A stretch of 21,918 nucleotides of DNA, from positions 1-21,918 of the forward strand of contig JBJDZJ010000030.1 in NCBI GenBank assembly GCA_051867915.1, in the 5' to 3' direction. The notes beneath the pieces are model-generated. The model was not told the DNA's origin. It searched no databases and saw only the letters and a list, made by a program, of their open reading frames with translations. Each line of letters starts with the position of its first letter. Position 1 is the stretch's first letter. The position numbers and the translations under genes are program-made. Of the stretch, positions 1 to 6,970 are shown in pieces. The DNA is from CAKSQF01 sp051867915. Lineage in GTDB: Bacteria > Bacillota > Clostridia > Oscillospirales > CAG-272.

Positions 1-2
1 CC

Positions 3-1028
3 ATGTACGGTGATGGAATTCCGGCATCGGCGATCATACAAACCCTTAATGCCGAAGGGAGAAAAACATCCGTAGGGAATAAGTTCACGATCAACAGCCT
101 ACATTCCATTTTAAAAAATGAAAGGTACACCGGGGTCTATATCTGGGGAGATGTCCGAATCGAAGACGGAATCCCTGCGATTATTACCAAAGAGGAGTAC
201 GACAGAGTACAGCGAAAAATCAAGAAGCGGGCACAGGCACCGGCATCATCCCGGTCGCAAGATGACTACATTTTGACAGGAAAGCTGTTTTGCGGGTATT
301 GCGGAAAGCCGATGGTTGGAGAAAGTGGAGTCGGCAAATCAGGACAAAAATACTGCTATTATAAGTGTATCGGGCAGAAGCGCGGATCTGGTTGCAAGAA
401 GAAACCCGTAAGAAAAGATGCCCTTGAAAACTACATCATAGCAAATACCCGGGAAAAGTGTCTGTCAGACAGTGCAATAAGTTTGATCGTGGATGCGGCA
501 CTCAAGTTGCAGGAAGAAGATCAAAAATCCGGCAATCTTGTTGCATATCAGAAAGAATTGTCGGACACCGAACGATCCATCAAAAATATTGTTTCCGCGA
601 TAGAGCAGGGTATTATTACCCCAAGCACAAAACATCGACTCGGTGAACTGGAAGATCAGAAAAGTGAATTGGAGATTCTAATAGCCAAAGAACAAATACA
701 AAAACCCAAACTTACCGGACAGCAACTCCGATTTTGGATGGAGAGATTTCGCAAAGGCAGTCCAACCGATCCTGCGTATCGGAAAACATTTGTCGATATG
801 TTTATAACCGCAGTGTATGTCTATGATGATTACTTAAAAATCATTGTATGTTATAATAATAACTCTACGGAGATTATCGCAAATTTGGTGTCAGATCCAG
901 ACGCAAAACCGCATTCCGAGTTCGGATTTGATGGCAATTGGACAGCCATAAAGAAACCTCTTTTGTCTGATAAGGCAAGAGAGGTTTTTTCAGTTATTAC
1001 AAACATCACCTTTTCCGATTGGTCATAA
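3..1028 (+). CDS. Large serine recombinase, C-terminal part (5' end outside window)
   Basis: This is the C-terminal two thirds of a large serine recombinase (site-specific integrase/transposase of ICEs, IMEs and phages), which cuts and rejoins DNA through an N-terminal Ser. The frame is open at the left edge, so the catalytic domain must lie upstream and the first Met here is internal. Visible parts in order: the 'Recombinase' DNA-binding domain (about residues 1-75, with GIPASAIIQTLN and the NERYTGVYIWG segment), a zinc ribbon (Cys97, Cys100, Cys122, Cys131 with CGYCGKPM), a Lys/Glu-rich probable coiled coil (about 150-235) and a short C-terminal domain. Two hairpin terminators lie at its 3' end. 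Such genes usually sit at the edge of their element with an attachment site close by, so an element boundary near 1029-1097 is inferred. Family assignment is firm; whether the whole gene is intact cannot be told. Confidence 0.88.
   Translation: MYGDGIPASAIIQTLNAEGRKTSVGNKFTINSLHSILKNERYTGVYIWGDVRIEDGIPAIITKEEYDRVQRKIKKRAQAPASSRSQDDYILTGKLFCGYCGKPMVGESGVGKSGQKYCYYKCIGQKRGSGCKKKPVRKDALENYIIANTREKCLSDSAISLIVDAALKLQEEDQKSGNLVAYQKELSDTERSIKNIVSAIEQGIITPSTKHRLGELEDQKSELEILIAKEQIQKPKLTGQQLRFWMERFRKGSPTDPAYRKTFVDMFITAVYVYDDYLKIIVCYNNNSTEIIANLVSDPDAKPHSEFGFDGNWTAIKKPLLSDKAREVFSVITNITFSDWS
954..990 (+). terminator. Terminator-like hairpin inside the recombinase 3' end
   Basis: A 12-bp stem (954-965 with 976-987, one G-U wobble, 10-nt loop) runs into six T at 985-990. 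It lies entirely within the coding frame, about 38 bases before the stop codon. A transcript ending here would lack the stop codon, so it may instead only slow RNA polymerase. A second, better-placed hairpin follows the stop. Confidence 0.5.
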
Positions 1029-1030
1029 CA

Positions 1031-1075
1031 AACACCTATTTCGACATTCCCAACAGATAGGTGTTTTCATTTTTA
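1031..1075 (+). terminator. Intrinsic terminator after the recombinase gene
   Basis: A perfect 9-bp stem, AACACCTAT (1031-1039) with ATAGGTGTT (1057-1065), with a 17-nt loop and a following T-rich stretch. It begins two bases after the recombinase stop and separates that gene from the S51 peptidase gene. Confidence 0.7.
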
Positions 1076-1097
1076 TCAAAGCATAGGGAGGTTGAAT

Positions 1098-1832
1098 ATG
1101 ATCTGTTTTTTAACCGGTAGTCCCTGCCTTGAGGGGATCGCCAAGCTGAACCCTGCCAACGGGTTTGTTGAGGAAGTCCGGAAAACGGTCGGGAAGCCCT
1201 GCGAAGTGTTGTTTGTCTGTTCCAATCCGGACGATTATCTGCGGACCGATGGGTTTGCGAAGGCCGTATCCGACAGCTTTGCAGATTCCGGTATTGAATT
1301 TGCATCCTTTGTTGTTTTGGATCGAAGAAATGCAAATCTGTCCGCCGAACTGATTCAAAAGTCAAACCTGATTATCCTTGCCGGCGGTCATGTTCCGACT
1401 CAGAATCGCTTTTTTCAAGAGATTCGGCTTCGTGAGCTGTTGCAGAACTATGACGGTGTTCTGATCGGAATCAGTGCGGGAACCATGAACTGTGCGGACA
1501 CCGTATATGCACAGCCCGAGTTGGACGGGGAAGCGGTTTCGAAAGAATATAAACGCTTTCTGCCCGGACTGGGACTAACCCAAACAATGGTTTTACCTCA
1601 TTATCAGGCAACTAAAGACGCCGTTCTTGACGGGCTTCGTCTCTTTGAGGATATTACATATCGGGACAGCGTCGGCCGTCGGTTTTATGCGCTTATTGAC
1701 GGAAGTTACATTTTATGCAAAGACGGCAGGGAAGAACTACGGGGCGAGGCCTATCTGATAGCGGACGGCAGTATTGAAATCATCAATCACGAGAACGAAA
1801 CGCTTCTTCTCCCATCCCGCATTAGAACATAA
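1098..1832 (+). CDS. Peptidase S51 (dipeptidase E-like) family protein
   Basis: A 244-residue protein of the S51 family (dipeptidase E, cyanophycinase relatives), cytosolic serine peptidases with a class I glutamine-amidotransferase-like fold that cut Asp/isoaspartyl dipeptides or related small peptides. Seen: the nucleophile elbow GISAGT with Ser126, the preceding LIILAGGH strand (about 91-98), and a probable catalytic His168 in VLPHYQ. No signal peptide. The frame could open at TTG 1092, but the site AGGGAGG (1085-1091) abuts it directly. ATG 1098 lies 6 bases after that site and is preferred. Its stop is 37 bases before the FAD oxidoreductase gene with no terminator between, so the two are probably co-transcribed. 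The substrate cannot be read from sequence; a link between the two activities is not obvious. Confidence 0.85.
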   Translation: MICFLTGSPCLEGIAKLNPANGFVEEVRKTVGKPCEVLFVCSNPDDYLRTDGFAKAVSDSFADSGIEFASFVVLDRRNANLSAELIQKSNLIILAGGHVPTQNRFFQEIRLRELLQNYDGVLIGISAGTMNCADTVYAQPELDGEAVSKEYKRFLPGLGLTQTMVLPHYQATKDAVLDGLRLFEDITYRDSVGRRFYALIDGSYILCKDGREELRGEAYLIADGSIEIINHENETLLLPSRIRT

Positions 1833-1869
1833 TCATAAGCCGATTGATCGGTTGAAAGGAGAGTCTTGT

Positions 1870-3138
1870 ATGGATTGCAAAAAATACAGCGTCGTGATAG
1901 CCGGTGCCGGACCTGCCGGGATTTCCGCCGCATTGGAAGCCGCCCGAAGCGGCGCCCGTGTGGCTTTGATTGAGCGGTACGGCTGTGTAGGTGGAATGTT
2001 GACCCACGGGTATGTGGGACCGCTTCTGGGATCGGTTTGCGCCGGAACCATCACCGAAGAAATTGAACGGAAAATATGTCCGATCCCCGGATTCTGCCCT
2101 GATTTTGAGCTTGCAAAAAATGCCCTGACCGCCATGCTGGCTGACGCGGGCGTGGATGTCTATCTGCAGACGCAGGTAACGGGAGCGGTCACAAACAGCG
2201 GTCGGATTGAATCCATCCGTACCGACGGAAAATTCGGAACCTTCTGCTTTACCGCAAGGACATACATTGACGCCACCGGAGACGGAGATCTTTCCGTCCT
2301 GGCAGGATGTCCCTACGAGATGGGGCGCAAGGGTGATCATCTGGTTCAGCCTGTCACACTGATGTTTGTGATTCAGGGAGTCGATCCCGATCAGTCGCTT
2401 CTTTGTATGAACGAAGAGCATTACACCGACCTTGGAGACGGAAGAGAGTATCTTGATCTCTGTCACAAAGCCTGCAAGAGCGGAGAGCTGCCCAAGAATG
2501 TGAACATCGTTCGCCTGTACAAAACCGCATACGCAGGGGAGCGCATGGTGAATGCTACCCAGGAAAATCGCATCAATCCTTTGGATCCTGCCGATGTTTT
2601 CCGTGCGGAGGCGGAACTGCGCAGACAAATCGATCAGATTATGGCTTTCCTGAAAAACAACATCCCCGGTTTTGCCAATATCCGCATCAAGGGCGGATCC
2701 TCGACTCTCGGCGTTCGGGAATCCCGCCGAATCATGGCGGATCATCTGCTGACCGAGCAGGAACTTGTTGCCGGTCAAACCTTCCCGGACGGAGTAGTTC
2801 ACAAGGCATCCTTCTGTCTGGACATACACAATCCGGACGGACCCGGTCAGTCGGTTGATGAAGAAGGATTGCCCCGCCAAGATAAGCCCTATGACATTCC
2901 GTTCTCTGCGATGACACCGCTTGGCATTGACAATCTGATCACCGCCGGACGGTGCATATCCGGTACCCATGTTGCCATGTCCTCCTACCGTGTCATGCGG
3001 ATTTGTATGGCAATGGGTCAGGCTGCCGGTGCGGCGGCATACCTCATGGAGCAGACCGGCACGGAAAAGACACGGGAGCTTGATGTCGGTAAGATCAGAG
3101 CGCATCTGATCGCCCGTGGCGTGGCTCTGGAATCGTGA
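1870..3138 (+). CDS. FAD-dependent oxidoreductase (FAD_oxidored type)
   Basis: A 422-residue soluble flavoprotein. The N-terminal dinucleotide-binding motif GAGPAGISAA (Gly12, Gly14, Gly17) is followed by the acidic end of strand two (LIER, Glu35) and by the GGMLT segment typical of the PF12831 group. An ATGDGDLS motif (about 136-142) and the C-terminal FAD-contacting stretch NLITAGRCISG, then MGQAAGAAA, complete the fold. Members oxidise or reduce diverse small molecules, often sugar derivatives or hydroxy acids; the substrate here is unknown. The frame opens earlier at 1774, but AAAGGAGAG (1855-1863) stands 6 bases before ATG 1870, and homology to the Rossmann motif starts just after it. 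Second gene of a unit with the S51 peptidase, ending at the terminator at 3201-3276. The long antisense frame over it is a shadow. Confidence 0.87.
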   Translation: MDCKKYSVVIAGAGPAGISAALEAARSGARVALIERYGCVGGMLTHGYVGPLLGSVCAGTITEEIERKICPIPGFCPDFELAKNALTAMLADAGVDVYLQTQVTGAVTNSGRIESIRTDGKFGTFCFTARTYIDATGDGDLSVLAGCPYEMGRKGDHLVQPVTLMFVIQGVDPDQSLLCMNEEHYTDLGDGREYLDLCHKACKSGELPKNVNIVRLYKTAYAGERMVNATQENRINPLDPADVFRAEAELRRQIDQIMAFLKNNIPGFANIRIKGGSSTLGVRESRRIMADHLLTEQELVAGQTFPDGVVHKASFCLDIHNPDGPGQSVDEEGLPRQDKPYDIPFSAMTPLGIDNLITAGRCISGTHVAMSSYRVMRICMAMGQAAGAAAYLMEQTGTEKTRELDVGKIRAHLIARGVALES

Positions 3139-3200
3139 AGATAAATCGGATTTCATGATTCTGTATCTTGTGCTTTTGCGTCTATATCCATATACATTTA

Positions 3201-3276
3201 CGGACATATCCTATGCTTTGCATTCGGTCTGATGACGACCGTTTGTCGGAGTTTTGAGGATATGTCTGTATTTTTT
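3201..3276 (+). terminator. Terminator with long, internally folded loop
   Basis: Twelve paired bases, 3201-3212 (CGGACATATCCT) with 3257-3268, one G-U wobble, followed by TATTTTTT. The 44-nt loop contains its own hairpin, CGGTC (3225-3229) with GACCG (3237-3241). It closes the S51/FAD unit and insulates the PTS operon. Confidence 0.65.
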
Positions 3277-3340
3277 CGCCTTTTTGTTCCATTTCGGAAT
3301 CTTTTAAGAAGTTTCAAAAAATCAGTCCTACTGAATAATG

Positions 3341-3368
3341 TGGACCGAAAATGGGAAAATAGTAATAT
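3341..3368 (+). promoter_or_regulatory. Weak candidate promoter for the PTS operon
   Basis: TGGACC (3341-3346), 16-base spacer, TAATAT (3363-3368), each matching four of six consensus bases. It is the best pair found between the upstream terminator and the HPr gene. No antiterminator (RAT-like) element or clear cre operator was recognised in this gap. Confidence 0.3.
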
Positions 3369-3404
3369 CGCATTTGCGTCATAATGGAAAGGAACGGTAA
3401 AGGA

Positions 3405-3704
3405 ATGAAAGAATATCAATGTACCATTACAGCCGAGAACGGGATGCACGCACGGCCTGCAGGAATGCTTGCAAGCCGACTTGGCAAGTATTTGTCGGAT
3501 GTCAAGGTCAGCGTCGGGAATAAGCAAGCAGACGGGAAGAGACTGATCGCTCTTATGAGTCTTGGAGCGGTGAAGGGAACGGTATTGACCTTCCATATTA
3601 TTGGGACAGATGAAGAACAGGTCCTGAACGAAATCAAGGACTTTTGTCAGGAGCGTCTGATGAGCGATCATACAGAATCCAATCAACCCCAAAATGACCG
3701 GTGA
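3405..3704 (+). CDS. HPr-family phosphocarrier protein lacking Ser46
   Basis: HPr relays phosphate from PEP via enzyme I to EIIA of the sugar phosphotransferase system. This 99-residue protein (HPr is usually 85-90) has the active-site motif GMHARPAG with His15 and the MSLGAVKG helix region. Aligning it without gaps to Bacillus subtilis HPr from memory, position 46, the serine phosphorylated by HPr kinase, is Arg (GKR46LIALMSLG). It therefore should carry phosphate to sugars but not take part in Ser46-based CcpA catabolite repression; this is an inference. The frame opens at 3384, but AAAGGAA at 3388-3394 lies 10 bases before ATG 3405, and His15 numbering fits that start. Overlapping or tightly spaced EIIA and EIICB genes follow. 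No enzyme I gene is in the window. The last 13 or so residues extend beyond the usual HPr end. Confidence 0.9.
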   Translation: MKEYQCTITAENGMHARPAGMLASRLGKYLSDVKVSVGNKQADGKRLIALMSLGAVKGTVLTFHIIGTDEEQVLNEIKDFCQERLMSDHTESNQPQNDR

Positions 3705-3718
3705 AAGGAAGGTAGATC

Positions 3719-4198
3719 ATGTTTTTCTCCAAAAAGCCAAAAAAAAGCGGTCTGACTGCCGTGTGTGACGGCAGATGTCAGCCGATTTCCGATATTCCCG
3801 ATGAAGCCTTTGCCTCTGAAATGCTGGGTAACGGGATCGCCATTGAGCCGAGCGGAAAGATGTTTTACAGTCCTGTGGACGGCAAGATTGAAAATGTAGC
3901 GGCTACGGGACACGCATATTCCATTTCAACCGATGATGGGTTGGACATCCTTGTCCATATCGGTGTGGATACCGTGACGCTTGGGGGCGAAGGTTTTTCC
4001 CCGGCTGTTTCTGCCGGTCAACGCGTGAGTGCAGGCGATCGGCTGGCAGAGGTTGACATTGACCTTATCAAAACCCGTGGATATTCCGCTATTACGGCAG
4101 TGCTTGTGACCACGCCCGAACGAATTACGGACATCGAATACAAATACGGTACAACAGTTGGCGGCAAAAGCACCGTCATGACCTTTGGTATTTCCTGA
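3719..4198 (+). CDS. PTS glucose-family EIIA component
   Basis: A 159-residue soluble EIIA of the glucose family (Crr-like), which accepts phosphate from HPr and passes it to the EIIB domain. The two family histidines are present: His65 in ATGHAYSI and the phosphorylated His80 in DILVHIGVDTV, with the SPVDGKIENV segment (51-60) upstream of them. Length matches the family (about 160). ATG 3719 has AAAGGAAGG at 3704-3712, and the HPr stop is 14 bases upstream, so translation is probably coupled. Downstream, the EIICB gene starts 12 bases after the stop. Besides sugar transport, Crr-type proteins can regulate permeases and glycerol kinase in other bacteria; no such role is shown here. Confidence 0.93.
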   Translation: MFFSKKPKKSGLTAVCDGRCQPISDIPDEAFASEMLGNGIAIEPSGKMFYSPVDGKIENVAATGHAYSISTDDGLDILVHIGVDTVTLGGEGFSPAVSAGQRVSAGDRLAEVDIDLIKTRGYSAITAVLVTTPERITDIEYKYGTTVGGKSTVMTFGIS

Positions 4199-4210
4199 AA
4201 GGAGCCAACC

Positions 4211-5869
4211 ATGTCTGCTGAAGCTGTAAAAAAGAAGAAAGAAAAGAAGTCTTCCGCTCTTTTCAGTGTCTTGCAAAGGGTCGGTCGGGCATTCATGTTG
4301 CCCATAGCGCTGTTGCCCATTGCCGGACTTTTGCTGGGAGTAGGTTCGTCGTTAACCAACACTGCCATGCTGGAAACCTACCATCTTATGGGATTTATGG
4401 GTCCCGACACCGTCCCTTATGCTATTTTTTCCCTTCTGGGGTCGGTAGGTACGGTGATCTTTGACAACCTACCCCTTTTGTTTGCTATGGGCGTTGCACT
4501 GGGTATGGCGGAGAATGAAAAAGGAACTGCCACCCTGTCTGCGGCGATTGCCTTCTTTGTCATGCACAAAACCATTAACAGTCTTCTTGCCATCAGCGGC
4601 AAACTGGAGCCGGGGGTCATGCTTGAAGGAACCGTTGCAAATGTTGTGGGGATCGAATCCCTTCAAATGGGGGTATTCGGCGGCATTATCGTCGGACTTG
4701 GTGTGGCATGGCTGAATAACCGTTTCTATAAAATACGGTTGCCCAATGTCATATCCTTCTTCGGCGGAACCCGATTTGTTCCCATCATATCCACCCTGAC
4801 CTATGTCCTGGTGGGTGCGCTGATGTATTGCGTCTGGCCCTATATTCAGAGCGGCATATATGCCATCGGTGATCTGGTTCTCAGATCGGGATACGGCGGT
4901 ACGCTGATCTATGGCTTTACCGAACGGATTCTCATTCCCTTTGGACTTCACCATGTATTCTATCTGCCGTTCTGGCAGACAGGTGTGGGAGGATCGGCTC
5001 TCATTGACGGGGTCAGAATTTACGGTGCGCAGAACATCTTCTTTGCAGAACTGGCATCCCCCAATACCGTGAAATTCTCGGTAGATGCCACCCGTTTCAT
5101 GAGCGGAAAATTCCCGCTGATGATTTTCGGTTTGCCGGGTGCGGCACTGGCCATGTACACCTGTGCAAAGCCCGGGAAGAAAAAGGCGGCGGGAGGACTG
5201 CTGCTGTCGGCGGCTCTGACCTCTATGCTGACGGGTATCACCGAACCGCTGGAGTTCACCTTCCTGTTTGTTGCTCCCATGCTGTATGTCATCCATTCCG
5301 TTTTTGCAGGTCTGGCATATATGCTGATGCACATCCTGAATGTGGGAGTCGGAATGACCTTCTCGGGCGGACTCATCGACCTGTTCCTGTTCGGTATCCT
5401 ACAAGGAAACGAAAAGACCAACTGGCTGATGATTCCATTGGTGGGACTTGTGTATTTCGTGGTGTATTTCTTCGTGTTCCGTTTTCTCATCCGCAGACGA
5501 AATTATATCACGCCCGGCCGTGAGGATGAAAATACCGAAACCAAGCTGTATACCCGTGCGGACTACAACGCCAAAAAAGAAAAAGACGAAAAGGTTCCTG
5601 ATGTTTCAAAGGTCGAGCAGGACGCTCATGCCGTTTCCCGCATGATTCTCGACGGTCTTGGGGGCAAAGCCAATATATCCAATCTGGATTGTTGTGCGAC
5701 CCGCCTGCGTGTTACGGTGAAAAATCCCGATCTGGTTTCGGAATCCATGCTCCGTCAGAGCGGTGCGGCAGGCGTGATTAAAAAGGGAACCGGCATTCAG
5801 GTGGTATACGGACCCCAGGTGTCGGTCATCAAGAGTGAACTTGAGGATTATATGAAAAGAGACGAATAA
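4211..5869 (+). CDS. PTS EIICB permease, glucose/maltose/GlcNAc family
   Basis: A 552-residue inner-membrane transporter that phosphorylates its sugar during uptake. After a Lys-rich cytoplasmic start, the EIIC domain (about 18-435) has some ten hydrophobic segments, including RAFMLPIALLPIAGLLLG, the GLHHVFYLPFWQTG loop and the conserved GITEPLEFTFLF motif. A charged linker (about 436-475) leads to the EIIB domain, whose NLDCCATRLRV motif holds the phosphorylated Cys495 (second of a CC pair). ATG 4211 is preceded by AAAGGAG (4198-4204). It is the last gene of the HPr-EIIA-EIICB operon, ending at the terminator at 5909. The HHVFYLPFWQTG loop looks more like maltose/alpha-glucoside members than PtsG, but the substrate is not settled; an amino sugar is also possible given the nearby GH123-like enzyme. 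Confidence 0.92.
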   Translation: MSAEAVKKKKEKKSSALFSVLQRVGRAFMLPIALLPIAGLLLGVGSSLTNTAMLETYHLMGFMGPDTVPYAIFSLLGSVGTVIFDNLPLLFAMGVALGMAENEKGTATLSAAIAFFVMHKTINSLLAISGKLEPGVMLEGTVANVVGIESLQMGVFGGIIVGLGVAWLNNRFYKIRLPNVISFFGGTRFVPIISTLTYVLVGALMYCVWPYIQSGIYAIGDLVLRSGYGGTLIYGFTERILIPFGLHHVFYLPFWQTGVGGSALIDGVRIYGAQNIFFAELASPNTVKFSVDATRFMSGKFPLMIFGLPGAALAMYTCAKPGKKKAAGGLLLSAALTSMLTGITEPLEFTFLFVAPMLYVIHSVFAGLAYMLMHILNVGVGMTFSGGLIDLFLFGILQGNEKTNWLMIPLVGLVYFVVYFFVFRFLIRRRNYITPGREDENTETKLYTRADYNAKKEKDEKVPDVSKVEQDAHAVSRMILDGLGGKANISNLDCCATRLRVTVKNPDLVSESMLRQSGAAGVIKKGTGIQVVYGPQVSVIKSELEDYMKRDE

Positions 5870-5908
5870 GCTCATATTGTCCGGTAACGCCGGTTGACAA
5901 GGTTGGTT

Positions 5909-5970
5909 ATCCCCATAGAGCAGATACTTGAAGCTGATTTCAAGACTGCCCTATGGGGATTTTGTTTTTT
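5909..5970 (+). terminator. Terminator of the PTS operon
   Basis: ATCCCCATAG (5909-5918) pairs perfectly with CTATGGGGAT (5951-5960); inner pairing GCAG (5920-5923) with CTGC (5946-5949) lengthens the stem. TTTGTTTTTTT follows. It lies 39 bases after the EIICB stop. Confidence 0.8.
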
Positions 5971-6004
5971 TGAAAATGCTCCTCCTTTCAAAAACAGAAA
6001 TTGA

Positions 6005-6058
6005 ACGGTTGGTTTCATTTTTCAACCTACGGTTGGGAGCAAGCCAATGAACGGTTTG
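6005..6058. repeat. Three ACGGTTKG direct repeats ahead of the XRE promoter
   Basis: ACGGTTGG at 6005-6012, ACGGTTGG at 6029-6036 and ACGGTTTG at 6051-6058, with start-to-start steps of 24 and 22 bases (about two helical turns). The last one directly abuts the -35 box. The first two also form inverted pairs with CAACC (6023-6027). A same-face operator is a reasonable guess. Confidence 0.4.
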
Positions 6059-6087
6059 TTGACATTCTGTAAAATGTGTGGTATGAT
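6059..6087 (+). promoter_or_regulatory. Promoter of the XRE regulator gene
   Basis: TTGACA (6059-6064), 17-base spacer, TATGAT (6082-6087): a near-consensus vegetative promoter. The predicted start near 6094 gives a leader of about 43 bases. Confidence 0.8.
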
Positions 6088-6136
6088 TGTATCAAGAGAT
6101 GCGCATCCGAAAAACACAAAGAAATGAGGAACGAAC

Positions 6137-6847
6137 ATGAAAACAGCCATTCATGAAAAAATCTGTGAACTGCGAAAAGCAAAAGGAATGACTCAGGAGC
6201 AACTCGGCGCAAATCTGGGTGTCTCCGGTCAGGCGGTCAGCAAATGGGAGAAGGGGGAAGCTCTGCCCGATATTCTGCTCCTTCCCGATCTCTGTAAACT
6301 GCTTGGAATTTCGGCGGATCAACTGCTGGAAATCCCGAAAGATGAACCCGGGGCGCTGATTCGGGTGAGTAACGATCGAACGGGATTTACCTTTGAGATG
6401 AAGGGTTATGCACATCGGAAAGAATGTATGCAGCTGGACTATGAGGATGCGGTCTATTGCCTTGGTCTGCTGACTAACGAGCTGACCTACAAGGTCCTCG
6501 TACAGATTCCTTTTATTGAGGATGAATACATTACCCCGAAGCAGATTGCACAGATCACCGGATTTTCCGACGCCGATGTGGACAAGGCGCTCCGTATATT
6601 GCAGAAGCGGAAAGTGATTGAGGAGGTCAGCGACCGGCTTGATGAAGAGGGACTGGATGTTACCGACGGCCGGGAGCCGAAATACTGGCAAAACGACGCT
6701 GCAATGATCGGTTTCTATCAGATCCTGACCGGATGTCTGGGCAATCGCCGCCCTTCCAATGACGAGCCGCCGTCAAAGACGATCACGACCCGGCAAAGAA
6801 CAGAAAAGGGCAATGTCACAACGATTGAAAATATTTTCATATCATAG
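6137..6847 (+). CDS. XRE-family transcriptional regulator with a second winged-helix-like region
   Basis: A 236-residue DNA-binding protein. Residues 7-62 are a classical Cro/CI helix-turn-helix (MTQEQLGANLGVSGQAVSKW, then ALPDILLLPDLCKLLGIS). The middle (about 75-125) is unassigned. Residues 130-166 (ITPKQIAQITGFSDADVDKAL, then RKVIEEV) look like a second, winged-helix unit, and the tail is polar and probably disordered. ATG 6137 follows GAGGA (6126-6130) by 6 bases. It has its own strong promoter preceded by three direct repeats, which it may bind itself. The GH123-like gene follows 123 bases downstream under a separate promoter, so that gene or the PTS operon are possible targets; this is only positional inference. 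Confidence 0.85.
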   Translation: MKTAIHEKICELRKAKGMTQEQLGANLGVSGQAVSKWEKGEALPDILLLPDLCKLLGISADQLLEIPKDEPGALIRVSNDRTGFTFEMKGYAHRKECMQLDYEDAVYCLGLLTNELTYKVLVQIPFIEDEYITPKQIAQITGFSDADVDKALRILQKRKVIEEVSDRLDEEGLDVTDGREPKYWQNDAAMIGFYQILTGCLGNRRPSNDEPPSKTITTRQRTEKGNVTTIENIFIS

Positions 6848-6869
6848 GTTGAAAATCCGAAAACCGCTC

Positions 6870-6899
6870 TTGACAGGTGGGGGAAGATTATGGTATACT
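6870..6899 (+). promoter_or_regulatory. Promoter of the DUF4091/GH123-like gene
   Basis: TTGACA (6870-6875), 18-base spacer, TATACT (6894-6899) with an extended -10 TGg at 6891-6893. Predicted start near 6906 and a leader of about 65 bases. Confidence 0.75.
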
Positions 6900-6970
6900 G
6901 ACAAAAACGGGAAATCAATTCACTTTTTGATGAAATTCCCGGAAATGAACTTTGAAAGGAAATGACTACC

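Noticed and set aside
1822..3207. A 461-codon open frame on the minus strand, opposite the FAD oxidoreductase gene
   Set aside because: No ribosome site, no recognisable domain and a composition typical of the complement of a GC-biased gene; the plus-strand frame has clear FAD motifs and a good start.
3277..3404. Antiterminator (RAT) or cre site ahead of the PTS operon
   Set aside because: The only small hairpin, CGCA/TGCG at 3369-3378, does not match RAT, no cre-like palindrome was found, and no antiterminator gene is nearby.
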